Shown: positions 1 to 9,083 of the stretch, in pieces
How the letters are laid out: every line of letters starts with the position of its first letter
How positions within the stretch are numbered: the stretch's first letter is position 1
NCBI RefSeq assembly: GCF_003284725.1
Contig: NZ_PGTO01000006.1
Span: 124,001 to 188,000, forward strand
Length of the DNA: 64,000 nt
DNA from: Paramagnetospirillum kuznetsovii
Lineage (GTDB): Bacteria > Pseudomonadota > Alphaproteobacteria > Rhodospirillales > Magnetospirillaceae
Reading direction: 5' to 3'
Made by a program: the position numbers and the translations under genes
The notes under the pieces: generated by a model
The model's input: only the letters and a program-made list of their open reading frames with translations
Databases searched by the model: none
Told to the model about the DNA's origin: nothing

Positions 1-215
1 CGCAGCAGGGTATAGCCCGAGCACAGCAGGAACACCGCCGCGAACAGATACCACTGCCACTCCAGCCAGGCATTGGAACTGGTGTTGAAGATGTAGCGCA
101 CGGCGGCATTGCCGGAACTGATGATCACCATGACCAGGATCAGCCATTTGACGGCTTGCCCGACCCCTTCGTTGATCCGGTCGATCAACGCGCTCAGTGA
201 CAGAAGTGGTTTCAA
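1..215 (-). CDS. TRAP transporter small permease subunit (DctQ type), N-terminal part
   Basis: This is the first 71 codons of a membrane protein that runs off the left edge. Translation starts MKPLLSLSALIDRINEGVG and contains two hydrophobic stretches plus the NAAVRYIF and SNAWLEWQWYLF motifs typical of the small 4-TM subunit of tripartite ATP-independent periplasmic transporters. That subunit pairs with the large DctM permease and a periplasmic solute receptor for sodium-coupled uptake of organic acids. The start is taken as TTG because a GGAGGA ribosome site (222-227) lies at the right distance and no in-frame ATG or GTG follows it upstream. The large permease and receptor should lie to the left, outside the window, so the substrate cannot be judged. 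Confidence 0.85.
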   Translation of the reverse strand, partial: MKPLLSLSALIDRINEGVGQAVKWLILVMVIISSGNAAVRYIFNTSSNAWLEWQWYLFAAVFLLCSGYTLL

Positions 216-342
216 CTGCCCATCCTCCCGATGGAAAGCGCCAACTTTTGTGTTGGCTGCCTGCTATGACGAAGTATGGTAATCCAGGCTCGGCAAGGCC
301 GCCATTGCGGAAATCCGTTTCCGTTAATGTTATGTAGTGCTC

Positions 343-2271
343 ATGAAAATCAACAGCGCCAGCGTTTCGCCATCCCCTTTCCTGCCCATGAGCCGCGCCG
401 AGATGGACCGACTCGGCTGGGACGAATGCGATATCGTCCTGGTGACCGGCGACGCCTATGTGGACCATCCCAGCTTCGGCATGGCCATCGTCGGTCGTCT
501 GCTGGAGGCCAAGGGCTATCGCGTCGGCATCATCGCCCAGCCCGACTGGAACAGCGCCGAGGCCTTCAAGGCGCTGGGGCGGCCCCGGCTGTTCTTCGGG
601 GTGACGGCGGGCAACATGGATTCCATGGTCAACCGCTATACCTCGGACCGCCGCCTGCGCCATGACGACAGCTATACGCCGGGCGGCGAGGGGGGCAAAC
701 GGCCCGATCGCGCCGTCATCGTCTATGCCCAGCGCTGCCGCGAGGCCTTCAAGGAGGTGCCGGTCGTCCTGGGCGGCATCGAGGCGAGCCTGCGGCGCAT
801 CGCCCATTTCGACATCTGGTCGGAAAAGCTGCGCCGTTCGGTGCTGATGGACGCCAAGGCCGACATCCTGGTGTTCGGCAATGCCGAGCGCGCCATCGTC
901 GAGATCGCCCAGCGGACGGCGGCGGGCGAGGCGCCCAAATCCATGACCGATATTCGCGGCACCGCCTTCGTCCGCAACGCGGTCCCCGAGGACTATGTGG
1001 AGATCGACGCCAGCGATATCGAGGCGCCCATTGCCCATGCCAAGGGCGACAAGGTGGTGGTGCGGCTGCCGTCCTTCGAACAGGTGCAGGCCGATCCGGT
1101 GCTCTATGCCCAGGCGTCGCGCGTGCTGCATCAGGAAAGCAATCCGCTCAACGCCCGCGCCCTGGTCCAGCGCCACGGCGACAAGGAATTGTGGGTGGCG
1201 CCGCCGCCGATCCCGCTGGAAACGGCGGAGCTGGACGCGGTCTACGATTTGGCATACGCCCGGGCGCCGCATCCCAGTTACGGAACCGCCAAGATTCCCG
1301 CCTGGGAGATGATCCGCTTTTCCATCAATATCGTGCGCGGCTGTTTCGGCGGCTGTTCCTTCTGCTCCATCACCGAGCACGAAGGCCGCATCATGCAGAA
1401 CCGCTCGCAAGGGTCGATCCTGCGCGAGATCGGCGCGATCCGGGACAAGACGGCGGGATTCACCGGCACCATCTCGGACCTGGGCGGGCCGACCGCCAAT
1501 ATGTGGCGGCTGGGCTGCCGCGAGCCCGAGACCCAGAAGGTCTGCCGCCGCCTGTCCTGCGTCTATCCCGACATCTGCAAGACCCTGGGGACCGATCACG
1601 ACCCGCTGATCGCGCTCTACCGCGCCGCCCGCGCCGTGCCGGGGGTGGACCGGGTCAGCATCGGTTCCGGGGTGCGCTACGACCTGGCGGTGCGCAGCCC
1701 GGCCTATGTGGACGAACTGGTCCGTCATCACGTGGGCGGCTATCTCAAGATCGCGCCAGAGCATACCGAGGACGGACCGCTGTCCAAGATGATGAAGCCG
1801 GGCATCGGCGCCTACGAGAAATTCAAATCCATGTTCGAGGCCTCGGCCAGGAAGGCCGACAAGAAGCTTTACCTGATTCCCTATTTCATCGCCGCCCATC
1901 CCGGCACCGAAGACCTGGACATGCTCAACCTTGCCCTGTGGCTGAAGAAGAACGGCTTCAAGCTGGATCAGGTCCAGACCTTCCTGCCGTCGCCCATGTC
2001 GCTGGCCACCGCCATGTATCACAGCGGCCACGATCCGCTACGCCCCATCCGGCGGGAATCCGGTCAGGTATTTTCCGCCAAGGGCTTGCGGCAGCGCCGC
2101 CTGCACAAGGCCTTCCTGCGCTATCACGACCCCGAGAACTGGCCGATCCTGCGCGAAGCCCTTATCCGCATGGGGCGCGGCGACCTGATCGGGCCGGGCA
2201 AGCAGCATTTAGTGCCGCGAGGCCAAGCCTCACACGGGGCTATGCATAGGCAAAGTCGTAATGTAACGTAA
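343..2271 (+). CDS. ygiQ: YgiQ family radical SAM protein (UPF0313)
   Basis: A 642-residue protein matching the YgiQ family from its N terminus ([31 protein letters not shown]) to a C-terminal region ending near GKQHLVPRG. The radical-SAM cluster motif is visible as Cys334-x3-Cys338-x2-Cys341 in [10 protein letters not shown], so it should bind a [4Fe-4S] cluster and S-adenosylmethionine. The reaction and substrate of the family are not established. A GTG six bases upstream (337) is an alternative start; ATG at 343 leaves a short leader like that of E. coli YgiQ. The last 20 or so residues look unlike family sequence and may be coded by a fragment of a dispersed repeat. It is a single gene, divergent from the TRAP gene. 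Confidence 0.9.
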   Translation: MKINSASVSPSPFLPMSRAEMDRLGWDECDIVLVTGDAYVDHPSFGMAIVGRLLEAKGYRVGIIAQPDWNSAEAFKALGRPRLFFGVTAGNMDSMVNRYTSDRRLRHDDSYTPGGEGGKRPDRAVIVYAQRCREAFKEVPVVLGGIEASLRRIAHFDIWSEKLRRSVLMDAKADILVFGNAERAIVEIAQRTAAGEAPKSMTDIRGTAFVRNAVPEDYVEIDASDIEAPIAHAKGDKVVVRLPSFEQVQADPVLYAQASRVLHQESNPLNARALVQRHGDKELWVAPPPIPLETAELDAVYDLAYARAPHPSYGTAKIPAWEMIRFSINIVRGCFGGCSFCSITEHEGRIMQNRSQGSILREIGAIRDKTAGFTGTISDLGGPTANMWRLGCREPETQKVCRRLSCVYPDICKTLGTDHDPLIALYRAARAVPGVDRVSIGSGVRYDLAVRSPAYVDELVRHHVGGYLKIAPEHTEDGPLSKMMKPGIGAYEKFKSMFEASARKADKKLYLIPYFIAAHPGTEDLDMLNLALWLKKNGFKLDQVQTFLPSPMSLATAMYHSGHDPLRPIRRESGQVFSAKGLRQRRLHKAFLRYHDPENWPILREALIRMGRGDLIGPGKQHLVPRGQASHGAMHRQSRNVT

Positions 2272-2320
2272 ATGCGAACGTGATCAGGGCCTTCGGCAAA
2301 CATTTATTCGAGTTGCATCT

Positions 2321-4123
2321 ATGAGGATCGAAACACTCGCCCGCCTGTATCAATCGGCCCAGCTACTTGCCGTGGCGTTGTTCCCTGCCTTTGCCATCTG
2401 GTATCTGCAGAATTTTACACCAGTTCCAGCACCGCTCTTCGAGAACCACCTCTTTCACGAGATTGCTATTGCCATTGCAACCGTGATCGGAATTTTCGTT
2501 TCTTATGTGTCGTGGCGCAGTTACCGGGAATCGGGCGAGATCTTCTTGCGCTGGCTCACCATGGGCTTTCTTGCCTTCACGGTGATCTATGCCCCCCACG
2601 GTCTTCTGACCCGAACCGCCCATGACAATATCTGGCTGTTCTTATTGTTCGGTCCGGTTTCGCGCTTGGTCATGCTGGGCTGTCTGGTCTATGGCCTGGT
2701 CCAATATGGCAAGCCGGCCGAGGACGTGGCCGCCGTTCAGGCACGGGGGTTCTGGCGCGTGGCGCTGGGCCTGTGCTGCGTCGTGACCGCCGCGGTGCCG
2801 GTGCTGGCCTATTCCCCCATCGCCGCCAGCCCCTGGGTGCGCATGCCCATGGAAAGCGGCGCGGCCATCCTGTGCCTGGGGGCGGTGGCGGTCATGGTGG
2901 TCCGGCGGATCGCTTCGCCGCTGATGCGCTATTACGGAGTGGCGCTGCTGCTGTTCGCCCAGGCCGCCGTCGCCTTCATCCTGGCCAAGCCGTGGGATCA
3001 CATGTGGTGGCTGGCCCATGCCATTTTCGCCACCGGGTTCTCGGTGATCAGCTGGGGCGTCGTGAGCGCCCTGCTCACCACCAAATCCTTCGCCTCGGCT
3101 TTCAGCCAAGAGCAGTTGATGCGGGCCCTGGAGGAGGAGAAGGATCTTCTCGACGCCGCCAATAGCGCCCTGAGGGCCGAGCGGCAATTGGCGCAAACCA
3201 CCTTGGACGCGCTGTTGGAGCATGTCTGCGTCATCGACGAGACGGGAAACATCCTGACCACCAATCAACGCTGGCAGGATTTTCTGGTCGCCAATGACGG
3301 CGACCATCTTCTGGCGGGCATCGGCGTCAACTATCTGGCCGTGTGCGACCGGGTCAAAGGCGCCATGCAGGAAGAGGCCGCCGCCGCCGCCGCGGGTATC
3401 CGCTCGGTCCTGCATGGGAGCTGCGACCGGTTCGGCATGGAATACGCCTGCGATTCGCCCACGGAGAAGCGCTGGTTCGTGATGAGCGTCCTGCGGGCGG
3501 ATGCGCCCTCGGGTGCCCGGGTGGTGATCGCCCACCAGGATATTTCCGAACGGAAGCGGGCCGAGGATCAGCTTCGCCACCTCGCCTCGGTGGATGGGCT
3601 GACCGGCGTCGCCAATCGCCGCGCCTTCGACACGACCCTTAGCCAGGAATGGCGGCGCGCTTGCCGGTCGCGCATGCCGTTGTCGCTGCTCATGGTCGAT
3701 GTGGATCATTTCAAGCGGTTCAACGACCATTACGGTCATCAGGCCGGGGACGAATGCCTGCGCGCGGTGGCGGGCGCCCTGGCTGGCGCCGTCAAGCGCC
3801 CCGGCGAGTTGGTCGCCCGCTATGGCGGCGAGGAGTTCAGCGTCATCCTGCCGTCTTGCGGTTTGGACGATGCGCGCCGCTTGGCGGAGAAGATGCGGGC
3901 GGCGGTGCTGGCGCTTCACATTACCCATGCCGCGTCCGAGACCGCGTCCGAGGTGACCATCTCTGTCGGAGTGTCCTGCTTCGCCCTTGGCGATCCGGCT
4001 GTCGAGGGGGTGAGTTGCGACGTCCGACCCGATGGACTGATCGCTTTCGCCGATTCCGCCCTTTACCGGGCCAAGGCAAGCGGTCGCAACCGGGTGATCG
4101 AGCAAGAGGCCGCCGTCGCCTGA
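2321..4123 (+). CDS. Membrane-bound PAS-GGDEF diguanylate cyclase
   Basis: A 600-residue sensor predicted to make c-di-GMP from two GTP. The first ~255 residues hold about seven hydrophobic segments forming an integral-membrane sensory region. A helical linker (about 265-295), a PAS-like domain (about 295-410, ending in the usual DISERKRAEDQLRHL linker) and a GGDEF domain follow. The domain carries the active-site motif GGEEF at 502-506 and DGLTGVANRRAFD at its start. The inhibitory I-site is altered: the expected RxxD five residues before GGEEF reads RPGE, so product inhibition may be weakened. No partner gene is evident; AlgH follows after 71 bases. The signal sensed is unknown. Confidence 0.9.
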   Translation: MRIETLARLYQSAQLLAVALFPAFAIWYLQNFTPVPAPLFENHLFHEIAIAIATVIGIFVSYVSWRSYRESGEIFLRWLTMGFLAFTVIYAPHGLLTRTAHDNIWLFLLFGPVSRLVMLGCLVYGLVQYGKPAEDVAAVQARGFWRVALGLCCVVTAAVPVLAYSPIAASPWVRMPMESGAAILCLGAVAVMVVRRIASPLMRYYGVALLLFAQAAVAFILAKPWDHMWWLAHAIFATGFSVISWGVVSALLTTKSFASAFSQEQLMRALEEEKDLLDAANSALRAERQLAQTTLDALLEHVCVIDETGNILTTNQRWQDFLVANDGDHLLAGIGVNYLAVCDRVKGAMQEEAAAAAAGIRSVLHGSCDRFGMEYACDSPTEKRWFVMSVLRADAPSGARVVIAHQDISERKRAEDQLRHLASVDGLTGVANRRAFDTTLSQEWRRACRSRMPLSLLMVDVDHFKRFNDHYGHQAGDECLRAVAGALAGAVKRPGELVARYGGEEFSVILPSCGLDDARRLAEKMRAAVLALHITHAASETASEVTISVGVSCFALGDPAVEGVSCDVRPDGLIAFADSALYRAKASGRNRVIEQEAAVA

Positions 4124-4194
4124 GGCGGGGCGATCATGGGTGAATGGGGATCGCCCCACTTGCTTTTGGGTCAATACCGGCTTATCTGAGAACC

Positions 4195-4767
4195 ATGCCT
4201 GTTCAAAAGACCTCCGGTTATCTCGCCGGTCAAATTCTCATCGCCATGCCCCAGATGTCGGACGAGCGCTTCGCCCGCAGCGTGGTCTATCTGTGCGCCC
4301 ACAATGCCGACGGGGCCATGGGGATCGTGGTCAACCGCCTGTTCGGCGGCATCACCTTTCCTCAGTTGCTCGATCAGCTGGACATCCCGCCCACGCCCGA
4401 ATGCGACCAGATCCGCATCCATTTCGGCGGCCCGGTGGAAAGCGGTCGCGGCTTCGTGCTGCACACGACCGATTACGCCCAGGAAAACACCATGATGGTG
4501 GCCGACGGGGTGGCCCTGACCGCCACCGTGGACGTGCTGCGCGCCATGGCCGAGGGAACCGGACCTGCCCAGAGCCTGCTGGCGCTGGGCTATGCCGGTT
4601 GGGGATCGGGGCAATTGGATTCCGAGATTCGCGAGAACGCCTGGCTTAACGTTCCGGCCGATGCCGATCTGCTGTTCGGTCGCGATCTCGAACACAAATA
4701 CGAACAGGCCATCCACAAGCTGGGTATCGATGTGGGCCTGCTGTCGGCCGATGCCGGGCACGCCTGA
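4195..4767 (+). CDS. algH: YqgE/AlgH family protein (UPF0301)
   Basis: A 190-residue protein of the YqgE/AlgH family, recognised by [19 protein letters not shown] at the N terminus, VNRLFGG, and the [20 protein letters not shown] block. The length is normal for the family. Members are cytosolic; AlgH was named for an effect on alginate regulation in Pseudomonas, but no biochemical activity is agreed. The start at 4195 is chosen because homologues begin just before the GYLAGQ motif, although the frame is open further upstream. It stands alone between a diguanylate cyclase gene and an NTF2-like gene, with a palindromic repeat immediately downstream. Confidence 0.9.
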   Translation: MPVQKTSGYLAGQILIAMPQMSDERFARSVVYLCAHNADGAMGIVVNRLFGGITFPQLLDQLDIPPTPECDQIRIHFGGPVESGRGFVLHTTDYAQENTMMVADGVALTATVDVLRAMAEGTGPAQSLLALGYAGWGSGQLDSEIRENAWLNVPADADLLFGRDLEHKYEQAIHKLGIDVGLLSADAGHA

Positions 4768-4780
4768 GACTTTTGCCTTC

Positions 4781-4854
4781 CGGGGGCGGGCGAGACGCCC
4801 GCGCTCCCAACGGGGCGCCATTCTCGGAGCACGGCCGTCCCGGCCGCAGGCGGG
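4781..4854. repeat. Dispersed palindromic repeat, family C copy 1
   Basis: A short intergenic repeat made of an inverted GCGGGC / GCCCGC pair followed by CGCTCC, a spacer, then GGAGCACGGCCGTCCCGGCC. The same architecture recurs at 17908-17962 and 23055-23099. It lies just downstream of algH and could fold in RNA, but it has no U-run and is not called a terminator. Confidence 0.7.
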
Positions 4855-4910
4855 TCAATTCAAATGACGATTGGTATAATCCGGCAGCCACGGCGAGAGC
4901 GAGACTGGAC

Positions 4911-5318
4911 ATGAATCGGTTCATGCAAGGGTACAAGGCCGCGTGGGAACAGCGTGACCCCACCAAGTTCGCGGCTCTCTTTCAACCGGACGGACGCTAC
5001 CACAACACGCCCTTCCAGGTTCAGAACGGCACCGCCGAGCTGATGGAGTATTGGAAGCGGGTGCAGCTTCAAGAAGACGTTCAGGTCACCTACGAGGTTC
5101 TGTCCGACACTTTGGCCCACTGGCACGTCACCTATCAGGTGGCGTCCGAGGAACTGTTCCAGATCTGGGCCAAATCGACGGGGACCAATCTGGTGGCTCG
5201 CAAGCCTGGCGATCCGCTGCCCCGCATGGTGCTGGACGGCATTCTTCAGGCCCGTCTGGTGGACGGTCTGTGCGCCGAGGCGCGCCTGTGGTGGCACAGC
5301 ATGCCCGAAGGGAATTAG
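4911..5318 (+). CDS. NTF2/SnoaL-like protein of unknown role
   Basis: A 135-residue protein that begins MNRFMQGYKAAWEQRDPTKF and has the look of the nuclear-transport-factor-2 / SnoaL fold: an N-terminal helix with AWEQRD, then ALFQPDGRYHNTPF, then a long run of beta strands ending in WWHSMPEGN. Proteins of this fold range from polyketide cyclases and isomerases to non-catalytic binding domains, so function cannot be read from sequence. The ATG at 4911 is used because homologous proteins start close to the helix; the longer open frame upstream overlaps repeat sequence. It is tail-to-tail with aroC, 9 bases apart. Confidence 0.7.
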   Translation: MNRFMQGYKAAWEQRDPTKFAALFQPDGRYHNTPFQVQNGTAELMEYWKRVQLQEDVQVTYEVLSDTLAHWHVTYQVASEELFQIWAKSTGTNLVARKPGDPLPRMVLDGILQARLVDGLCAEARLWWHSMPEGN

Positions 5319-5327
5319 GGGCGGGGG

Positions 5328-6416
5328 CTAGAACCCGCCCGACTGCGCCCGGAAGCGCAGCAGATGATCGGCCAGGGTAATGGCCATCATGGCTTCCGCC
5401 ACCGGCACCGCCCGGATGGCGACGCAGGGGTCGTGGCGGCCCTTGGTGGAGACGTCCACCTCGTTTCCGTGGATATCGATGCTCTTCTTGGGCGTCAGGA
5501 TGGAGCTGGTGGGCTTGACCGCGAGTCGGACCACCACGTCCTGGCCGGTGGAAATGCCGCCCAGGATGCCGCCCGCCCGGTTGGACAGGAACTTGACCTG
5601 TCCGTCGTTGCCCATGCGCATCTCGTCGGCATTGTCCTCGCCGGTCAGGATTGCGGCCTCGAAACCGGCGCCGATTTCCACGCCCTTGACGGCGTTGATG
5701 CTCATCATGGCCTTGGCCAGATCGGCGTCCAGCTTGTCGTAGACCGGGGCGCCCAGGCCCACCGGAACGCCCGACGCCACCACTTCCACCACGCCGCCGA
5801 TGGACGACCCCGCCTTGCGGATGCCGTCCAGGTAGCCTTCCCAGGCCGCCGCAGCCGTGGCGTCGGGGCACCAGAACGGATTGGCCTCGGTCTTGCTCCA
5901 ATCCCAGGCGGCGCGGTCGATTCGGTGGGGGCCCATCTGGACCATGGCGCCGCGAATGGACAGTTGCGGCGCCAGGGCGTGCAAGACCTTGCGCGCCACC
6001 GCTCCGGCGGCGACCCGCAGGGCGGTTTCCCGCGCGCTGGACCGCCCGCCGCCGCGATAATCGCGGATACCGTATTTCTGCTGATAGACCCAGTCGGCGT
6101 GACCGGGACGGAAGCTGTCCTTGATCTCGCCGTAATCCTTGGACCGCTGGTCGGTATTCTCGATCAGCAGACCGATGGGGGTGCCGGTGGTCAGGCCTTG
6201 GAACACCCCGGACAGGATGCGGACCTCGTCGGCTTCCTGGCGCTGGGTGGTGAAGCGGTTCTGGCCGGGCTTGCGCTTGTCCAGCCAGACCTGGATATCA
6301 GCCTCGGTCAATGGAATCAGCGAGGGAACGCCATCGACCACGCATCCGATCGCCGGCCCGTGGCTTTCGCCGAAGGTGGTGAAGCGGAACAGGTGGCCAA
6401 AGGCGTTGCCGGACAT
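5328..6416 (-). CDS. aroC: Chorismate synthase
   Basis: A 362-residue chorismate synthase, which performs the last common step of aromatic amino acid and folate precursor synthesis: anti-1,4-elimination of phosphate from 5-enolpyruvylshikimate-3-phosphate using reduced FMN. The family signatures are clear: [18 protein letters not shown] at the N terminus, [17 protein letters not shown] near residue 130, and [19 protein letters not shown] near the C terminus. Length is typical. The gene starts at ATG 6416. fabI lies upstream on the same strand behind a dispersed repeat of about 150 bases, so co-transcription is possible but not shown. Confidence 0.97.
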   Translation of the reverse strand: MSGNAFGHLFRFTTFGESHGPAIGCVVDGVPSLIPLTEADIQVWLDKRKPGQNRFTTQRQEADEVRILSGVFQGLTTGTPIGLLIENTDQRSKDYGEIKDSFRPGHADWVYQQKYGIRDYRGGGRSSARETALRVAAGAVARKVLHALAPQLSIRGAMVQMGPHRIDRAAWDWSKTEANPFWCPDATAAAAWEGYLDGIRKAGSSIGGVVEVVASGVPVGLGAPVYDKLDADLAKAMMSINAVKGVEIGAGFEAAILTGEDNADEMRMGNDGQVKFLSNRAGGILGGISTGQDVVVRLAVKPTSSILTPKKSIDIHGNEVDVSTKGRHDPCVAIRAVPVAEAMMAITLADHLLRFRAQSGGF

Positions 6417-6450
6417 TTATGAAGCTCCCCTCAATCGTCCTGCGACGCAT

Positions 6451-6550
6451 GCGTCGCCCGGACCTTTGGGCCGGGCGCCCCACCTCCGTGGGGCTTGGCT
6501 TTTGCCGCACGAGCGGCGGGGCTTCAACGGCCCAGTCGCTGCGCTCCGCT
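6451..6550. repeat. Dispersed repeat, family D copy 1
   Basis: The aroC-fabI spacer contains a GC-rich segment with GGCTTGGCTTTTGCCGC and GGCCCAGTCGCTGCGCTCC. A clearly related segment with CGCTTGGCTTTCGCGCC and GGGCCAGTCGCTTCGCTCC lies at 31338-31412 ahead of thyA. No coding role is seen. Confidence 0.55.
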
Positions 6551-6567
6551 CATTCGTGTCTTCGCTC

Positions 6568-7380
6568 TCACACCACCGCGATGTCGGGGGCGTCCACCGC
6601 CTTCATGCCGACCACGTGATAGCCGCAATCCACATGATGGGTTTCGCCCGACACGCCCGACGACAGGTCGGACAGCAGGTAGAGACCGGCGCCGCCGATA
6701 TCGTCCAGGGTGACGTTGCGCTTCAGCGGGCTGTTGTACTGGTTCCACTTCAAGATGTAGCGGAAATCGCCGATGCCCGAGGCGGCCAGGGTCTTGATGG
6801 GACCGGCCGACAGCGAGTTGACGCGGATGTTCTGGCCGCCGAGATCGACGGCGAGGTAGCGCACCGAGGCTTCCAAGGCCGCCTTGCAGACGCCCATGAC
6901 GTTGTAGTGGGGCATCACCCGCTCGGCGCCGTAATAGGTCAGCGTCAGCAGCGAGCCGCCATCGGGCATCAGCGCCGAGGCCCGGCGCGCCACCGAGGTG
7001 AACGAGAACACCGAGATGTGCATGGAGGTCAGGAAGTTCTGCAAGGAGGTGTCGGCATAACGGCCGCGCAGTTCCTCCTTGTCGGAATAGCCGATGGCGT
7101 GGACCACGAAGTCCAGCTTGCCCCATTCCTTCTCGATGGTGGAAAAGACGGCGTCGATGGACGCCTCGTCGGACACGTCGCAGGGCAGCACCAGCTTGGA
7201 GCCCACGCTTTCGGCCAGCGGACGGACCCGCTTTTCCAGTGCTTCACCCTGAAAGGTAAAGGCCAGTTCGGCCCCCTGGGCGCGCGCGGCCTGGGCGATG
7301 CCCCAGGCGATGGAGCGATCATTGGCGACGCCCATGACAAGGCCTCTCTTGCCGGCCATCAGGGGAGCGGGAGCTGTCAT
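6568..7380 (-). CDS. fabI: Enoyl-[acyl-carrier-protein] reductase (NADH), FabI
   Basis: A 270-residue FabI that reduces trans-2-enoyl-ACP in the final step of each fatty-acid elongation cycle. It shows the FabI-type nucleotide site KRGLVMGVANDRSIAWGIA rather than the usual SDR TGxxxGxG. The catalytic Tyr and Lys fall in the YNVMGVCKAALE block, preceded by the substrate-side Tyr in TLTYYG. ATG 7380 is taken as the start; it follows the AGGACTCCAC region and gives a family-like N terminus, whereas the open frame extends 22 codons further. The nearest upstream gene on the same strand is a CBS-domain gene about 100 bases away. Confidence 0.95.
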   Translation of the reverse strand: MTAPAPLMAGKRGLVMGVANDRSIAWGIAQAARAQGAELAFTFQGEALEKRVRPLAESVGSKLVLPCDVSDEASIDAVFSTIEKEWGKLDFVVHAIGYSDKEELRGRYADTSLQNFLTSMHISVFSFTSVARRASALMPDGGSLLTLTYYGAERVMPHYNVMGVCKAALEASVRYLAVDLGGQNIRVNSLSAGPIKTLAASGIGDFRYILKWNQYNSPLKRNVTLDDIGGAGLYLLSDLSSGVSGETHHVDCGYHVVGMKAVDAPDIAVV

Positions 7381-7481
7381 GTGGAGTCCTCGTTCAGCAA
7401 AGGTGGTGCGGAGCAGCGGCCAAAAGCCTGCCTTCGGCATCTTCATACACGAAACGGGGATAGGGGCAAAGGCGTTAGCGG

Positions 7482-7916
7482 CTATCCGAGAATCTCGCTC
7501 AGATCGCTTTTCGCCGCCACTTCCCGTTCGAAATTGGACAACTCCGAGCCCAGGGCATCGCGAATGGAGACCATGCCCACCGGAATGCCGCCCTCGGTCA
7601 CCGGCATGTGCCGAAAGCCGCCGTCATTCATGATGTGCAAGGCGTGACTGAGCTTGCGGTCGGGGGTGATGGTGGTGGGATTGGCGGTCATGACCGCCGA
7701 CAGGGCGGTGGTATCGGGATTAAGGCCTTCCGCCAGGACGCGGAACAGGCCGTCGCGCTCGGTGAAGATACCGGTCAGCCTGGCGTCCTCGACGACCATG
7801 ACGGCACCGACCTTGCGCTTCTTCATTTCGCGGGCGGCGGCGATGACGGTGGTGGTGGGCGCCATGCTCAGCACGGCCTGGTTCTTGATGACGTCGCGGA
7901 TAAGACGATTGGGCAT
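7482..7916 (-). CDS. Two-CBS-domain protein
   Basis: A stand-alone 144-residue CBS pair. The first CBS motif spans about residues 10-65 with GAVMVVEDARLTGIFTERD and the second about 75-130 with HMPVTEGGIPVGMVSIRDAL. Such pairs (Bateman modules) bind adenosyl nucleotides such as AMP, ATP or SAM and usually control a partner protein. No enzymatic domain is attached, so the partner is unknown. It belongs to a common alphaproteobacterial group of small CBS proteins. It lies between csp and fabI on the same strand. Confidence 0.88.
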   Translation of the reverse strand: MPNRLIRDVIKNQAVLSMAPTTTVIAAAREMKKRKVGAVMVVEDARLTGIFTERDGLFRVLAEGLNPDTTALSAVMTANPTTITPDRKLSHALHIMNDGGFRHMPVTEGGIPVGMVSIRDALGSELSNFEREVAAKSDLSEILG

Positions 7917-8045
7917 GGAAGCTTCTCCCCTGTGGTGTTTTCTTTGTCTCCAATATGGCGCCTGTGGGCATCGTCATCAATGTCGCAACGAAAAAGGGGC
8001 GCCATCTTTCGACGGCGCCCCTTATCATCCGGTTGCCCGAAAAGC

Positions 8046-8255
8046 CTATTCGGCCTTCAGGTTCACCGCCGAGGTCTTGCCCTTGCGGGGGTCGCGCTCG
8101 GCTTCATAGCTCAGCTTCTGGCCTTCATTCAGGTTGCTCATGCCAGCGCGCTCGACGGCCGAGATGTGAACGAAGACGTCGGCGGAGCCGTCCTCGGGCT
8201 GAATGAAACCATAACCCTTGGTGCTGTTGAACCACTTCACGGTGCCAGTCGGCAT
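8046..8255 (-). CDS. Cold-shock protein (CspA family)
   Basis: A 69-residue single cold-shock domain starting [19 protein letters not shown]. Both RNA-binding motifs are present: RNP1 as KGYGFIQ and RNP2 as VFVHIS. CspA proteins bind single-stranded RNA and DNA and act as RNA chaperones. The C-terminal half ([16 protein letters not shown]) is of the alphaproteobacterial type. The start at 8255 follows a GGAG site. The leader carries a perfect palindrome (see 8281-8302) that could form a structured 5' UTR. Whether it is cold induced cannot be told from sequence. Confidence 0.95.
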   Translation of the reverse strand: MPTGTVKWFNSTKGYGFIQPEDGSADVFVHISAVERAGMSNLNEGQKLSYEAERDPRKGKTSAVNLKAE

Positions 8256-8280
8256 GGAATTCTCCAATAATACAGTTTCG

Positions 8281-8302
8281 CCCCGCATGACCTCATGCGG
8301 GG
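8281..8302. promoter_or_regulatory. 22-bp palindrome in the csp leader
   Basis: CCCCGCATGA and TCATGCGGGG form perfect 10-bp arms around a CC centre, about 25 bases upstream of the csp start. On the plus strand it is followed by TTTT and would look like a terminator, but no plus-strand gene ends there. In csp mRNA it would be a stable hairpin just ahead of the ribosome site. DNA operator and RNA structure are both possible. Confidence 0.5.
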
Positions 8303-8425
8303 TTTTGATCGTTCGACCAGCGATGACACCTAAGAAGCGGCGTCGAATTTCCGCGAACGGAAATCCCACGGTAGGAAGAAAGATGGAACAAGCATGGGCC
8401 AGGCCAGGCCCGATTACAAGGTCAA

Positions 8426-8905
8426 TCAGCGGCGGGGCTTGTCCAGGGCCTGATAACCGACCCCGTTCCACCGCAGCCACTGGGACGGCGTCTCGATGGT
8501 GGCCCAGCCGTCAATGCGCTGCGCGGTCACGAAGACTCCATCGGAATCGCCGAAGCTCCAGCCAACGGTTGCCCAGCCCTTGCTCGTCCATCGCGCCACC
8601 AACAGGGGCTGGCCCTTGGCCGAGTTCCATGCCGGGGAATCGATCAGAATGAACAATTCCGCCTGGCCGTCCTCGTTCAGGTCGATGCGACCGGCGCGAA
8701 CCTGATCACGGAAGAATCCGAATTGGCCGCCGGTATTATAATAGGCCTTCCAATTGGCCCGCAGCACGGCCTCGATGTCCGGCGTTTCCGCCTCGGGCAG
8801 CGGTTGCAACGCCACCTGAGCCACCGGGCGGCCAAAGTCCTGGGCAGCGGCCGGGAAGGCGAGGACGGTCGCCAAAATCAGCAGAAGGGTAATTCGGATA
8901 CGCAT
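8426..8905 (-). CDS. Exported protein of unknown function
   Basis: A 159-residue protein with a Sec signal peptide ([22 protein letters not shown], cleavage probably after AAA or AAAQ), so it is likely periplasmic. The mature part contains [10 protein letters not shown], a short Asp-rich loop like the calcium-binding loops of EF-hand or FG-GAP-type proteins, then a Trp-rich C-terminal half with [15 protein letters not shown] and [13 protein letters not shown]. No family was recognised. The nearest gene on this strand is csp, about 170 bases downstream. Confidence 0.7.
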   Translation of the reverse strand: MRIRITLLLILATVLAFPAAAQDFGRPVAQVALQPLPEAETPDIEAVLRANWKAYYNTGGQFGFFRDQVRAGRIDLNEDGQAELFILIDSPAWNSAKGQPLLVARWTSKGWATVGWSFGDSDGVFVTAQRIDGWATIETPSQWLRWNGVGYQALDKPRR

Positions 8906-9026
8906 GGCAGCGGGAGATTACGGGCGTTGGCTCCGCCGCGTCAATGCGGGCATTAAATACAGTAAAATAGCGTTATATAAGGCGATGAATTTATTTCAGC
9001 CGATAAAATTGTGTTGAATAAATTTA

Positions 9027-9041
9027 TGATACGTCGTATCA
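9027..9041. promoter_or_regulatory. Perfect inverted repeat upstream of the rhodanese gene
   Basis: TGATACG and CGTATCA arms flank a single central T in an AT-rich intergenic stretch, 42 bases before the rhodanese start. The size and symmetry fit a dimeric repressor or activator site. No regulator gene is adjacent. Confidence 0.4.
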
Positions 9042-9083
9042 CTGTGACTGACTGTTGAAATGCCCCGAGCGAGAGGCCCTATC

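Noticed and set aside
8281-8302. Terminator on the plus strand
   Set aside because: It has a stem and TTTT, but no plus-strand gene ends nearby. Recorded as a leader palindrome.
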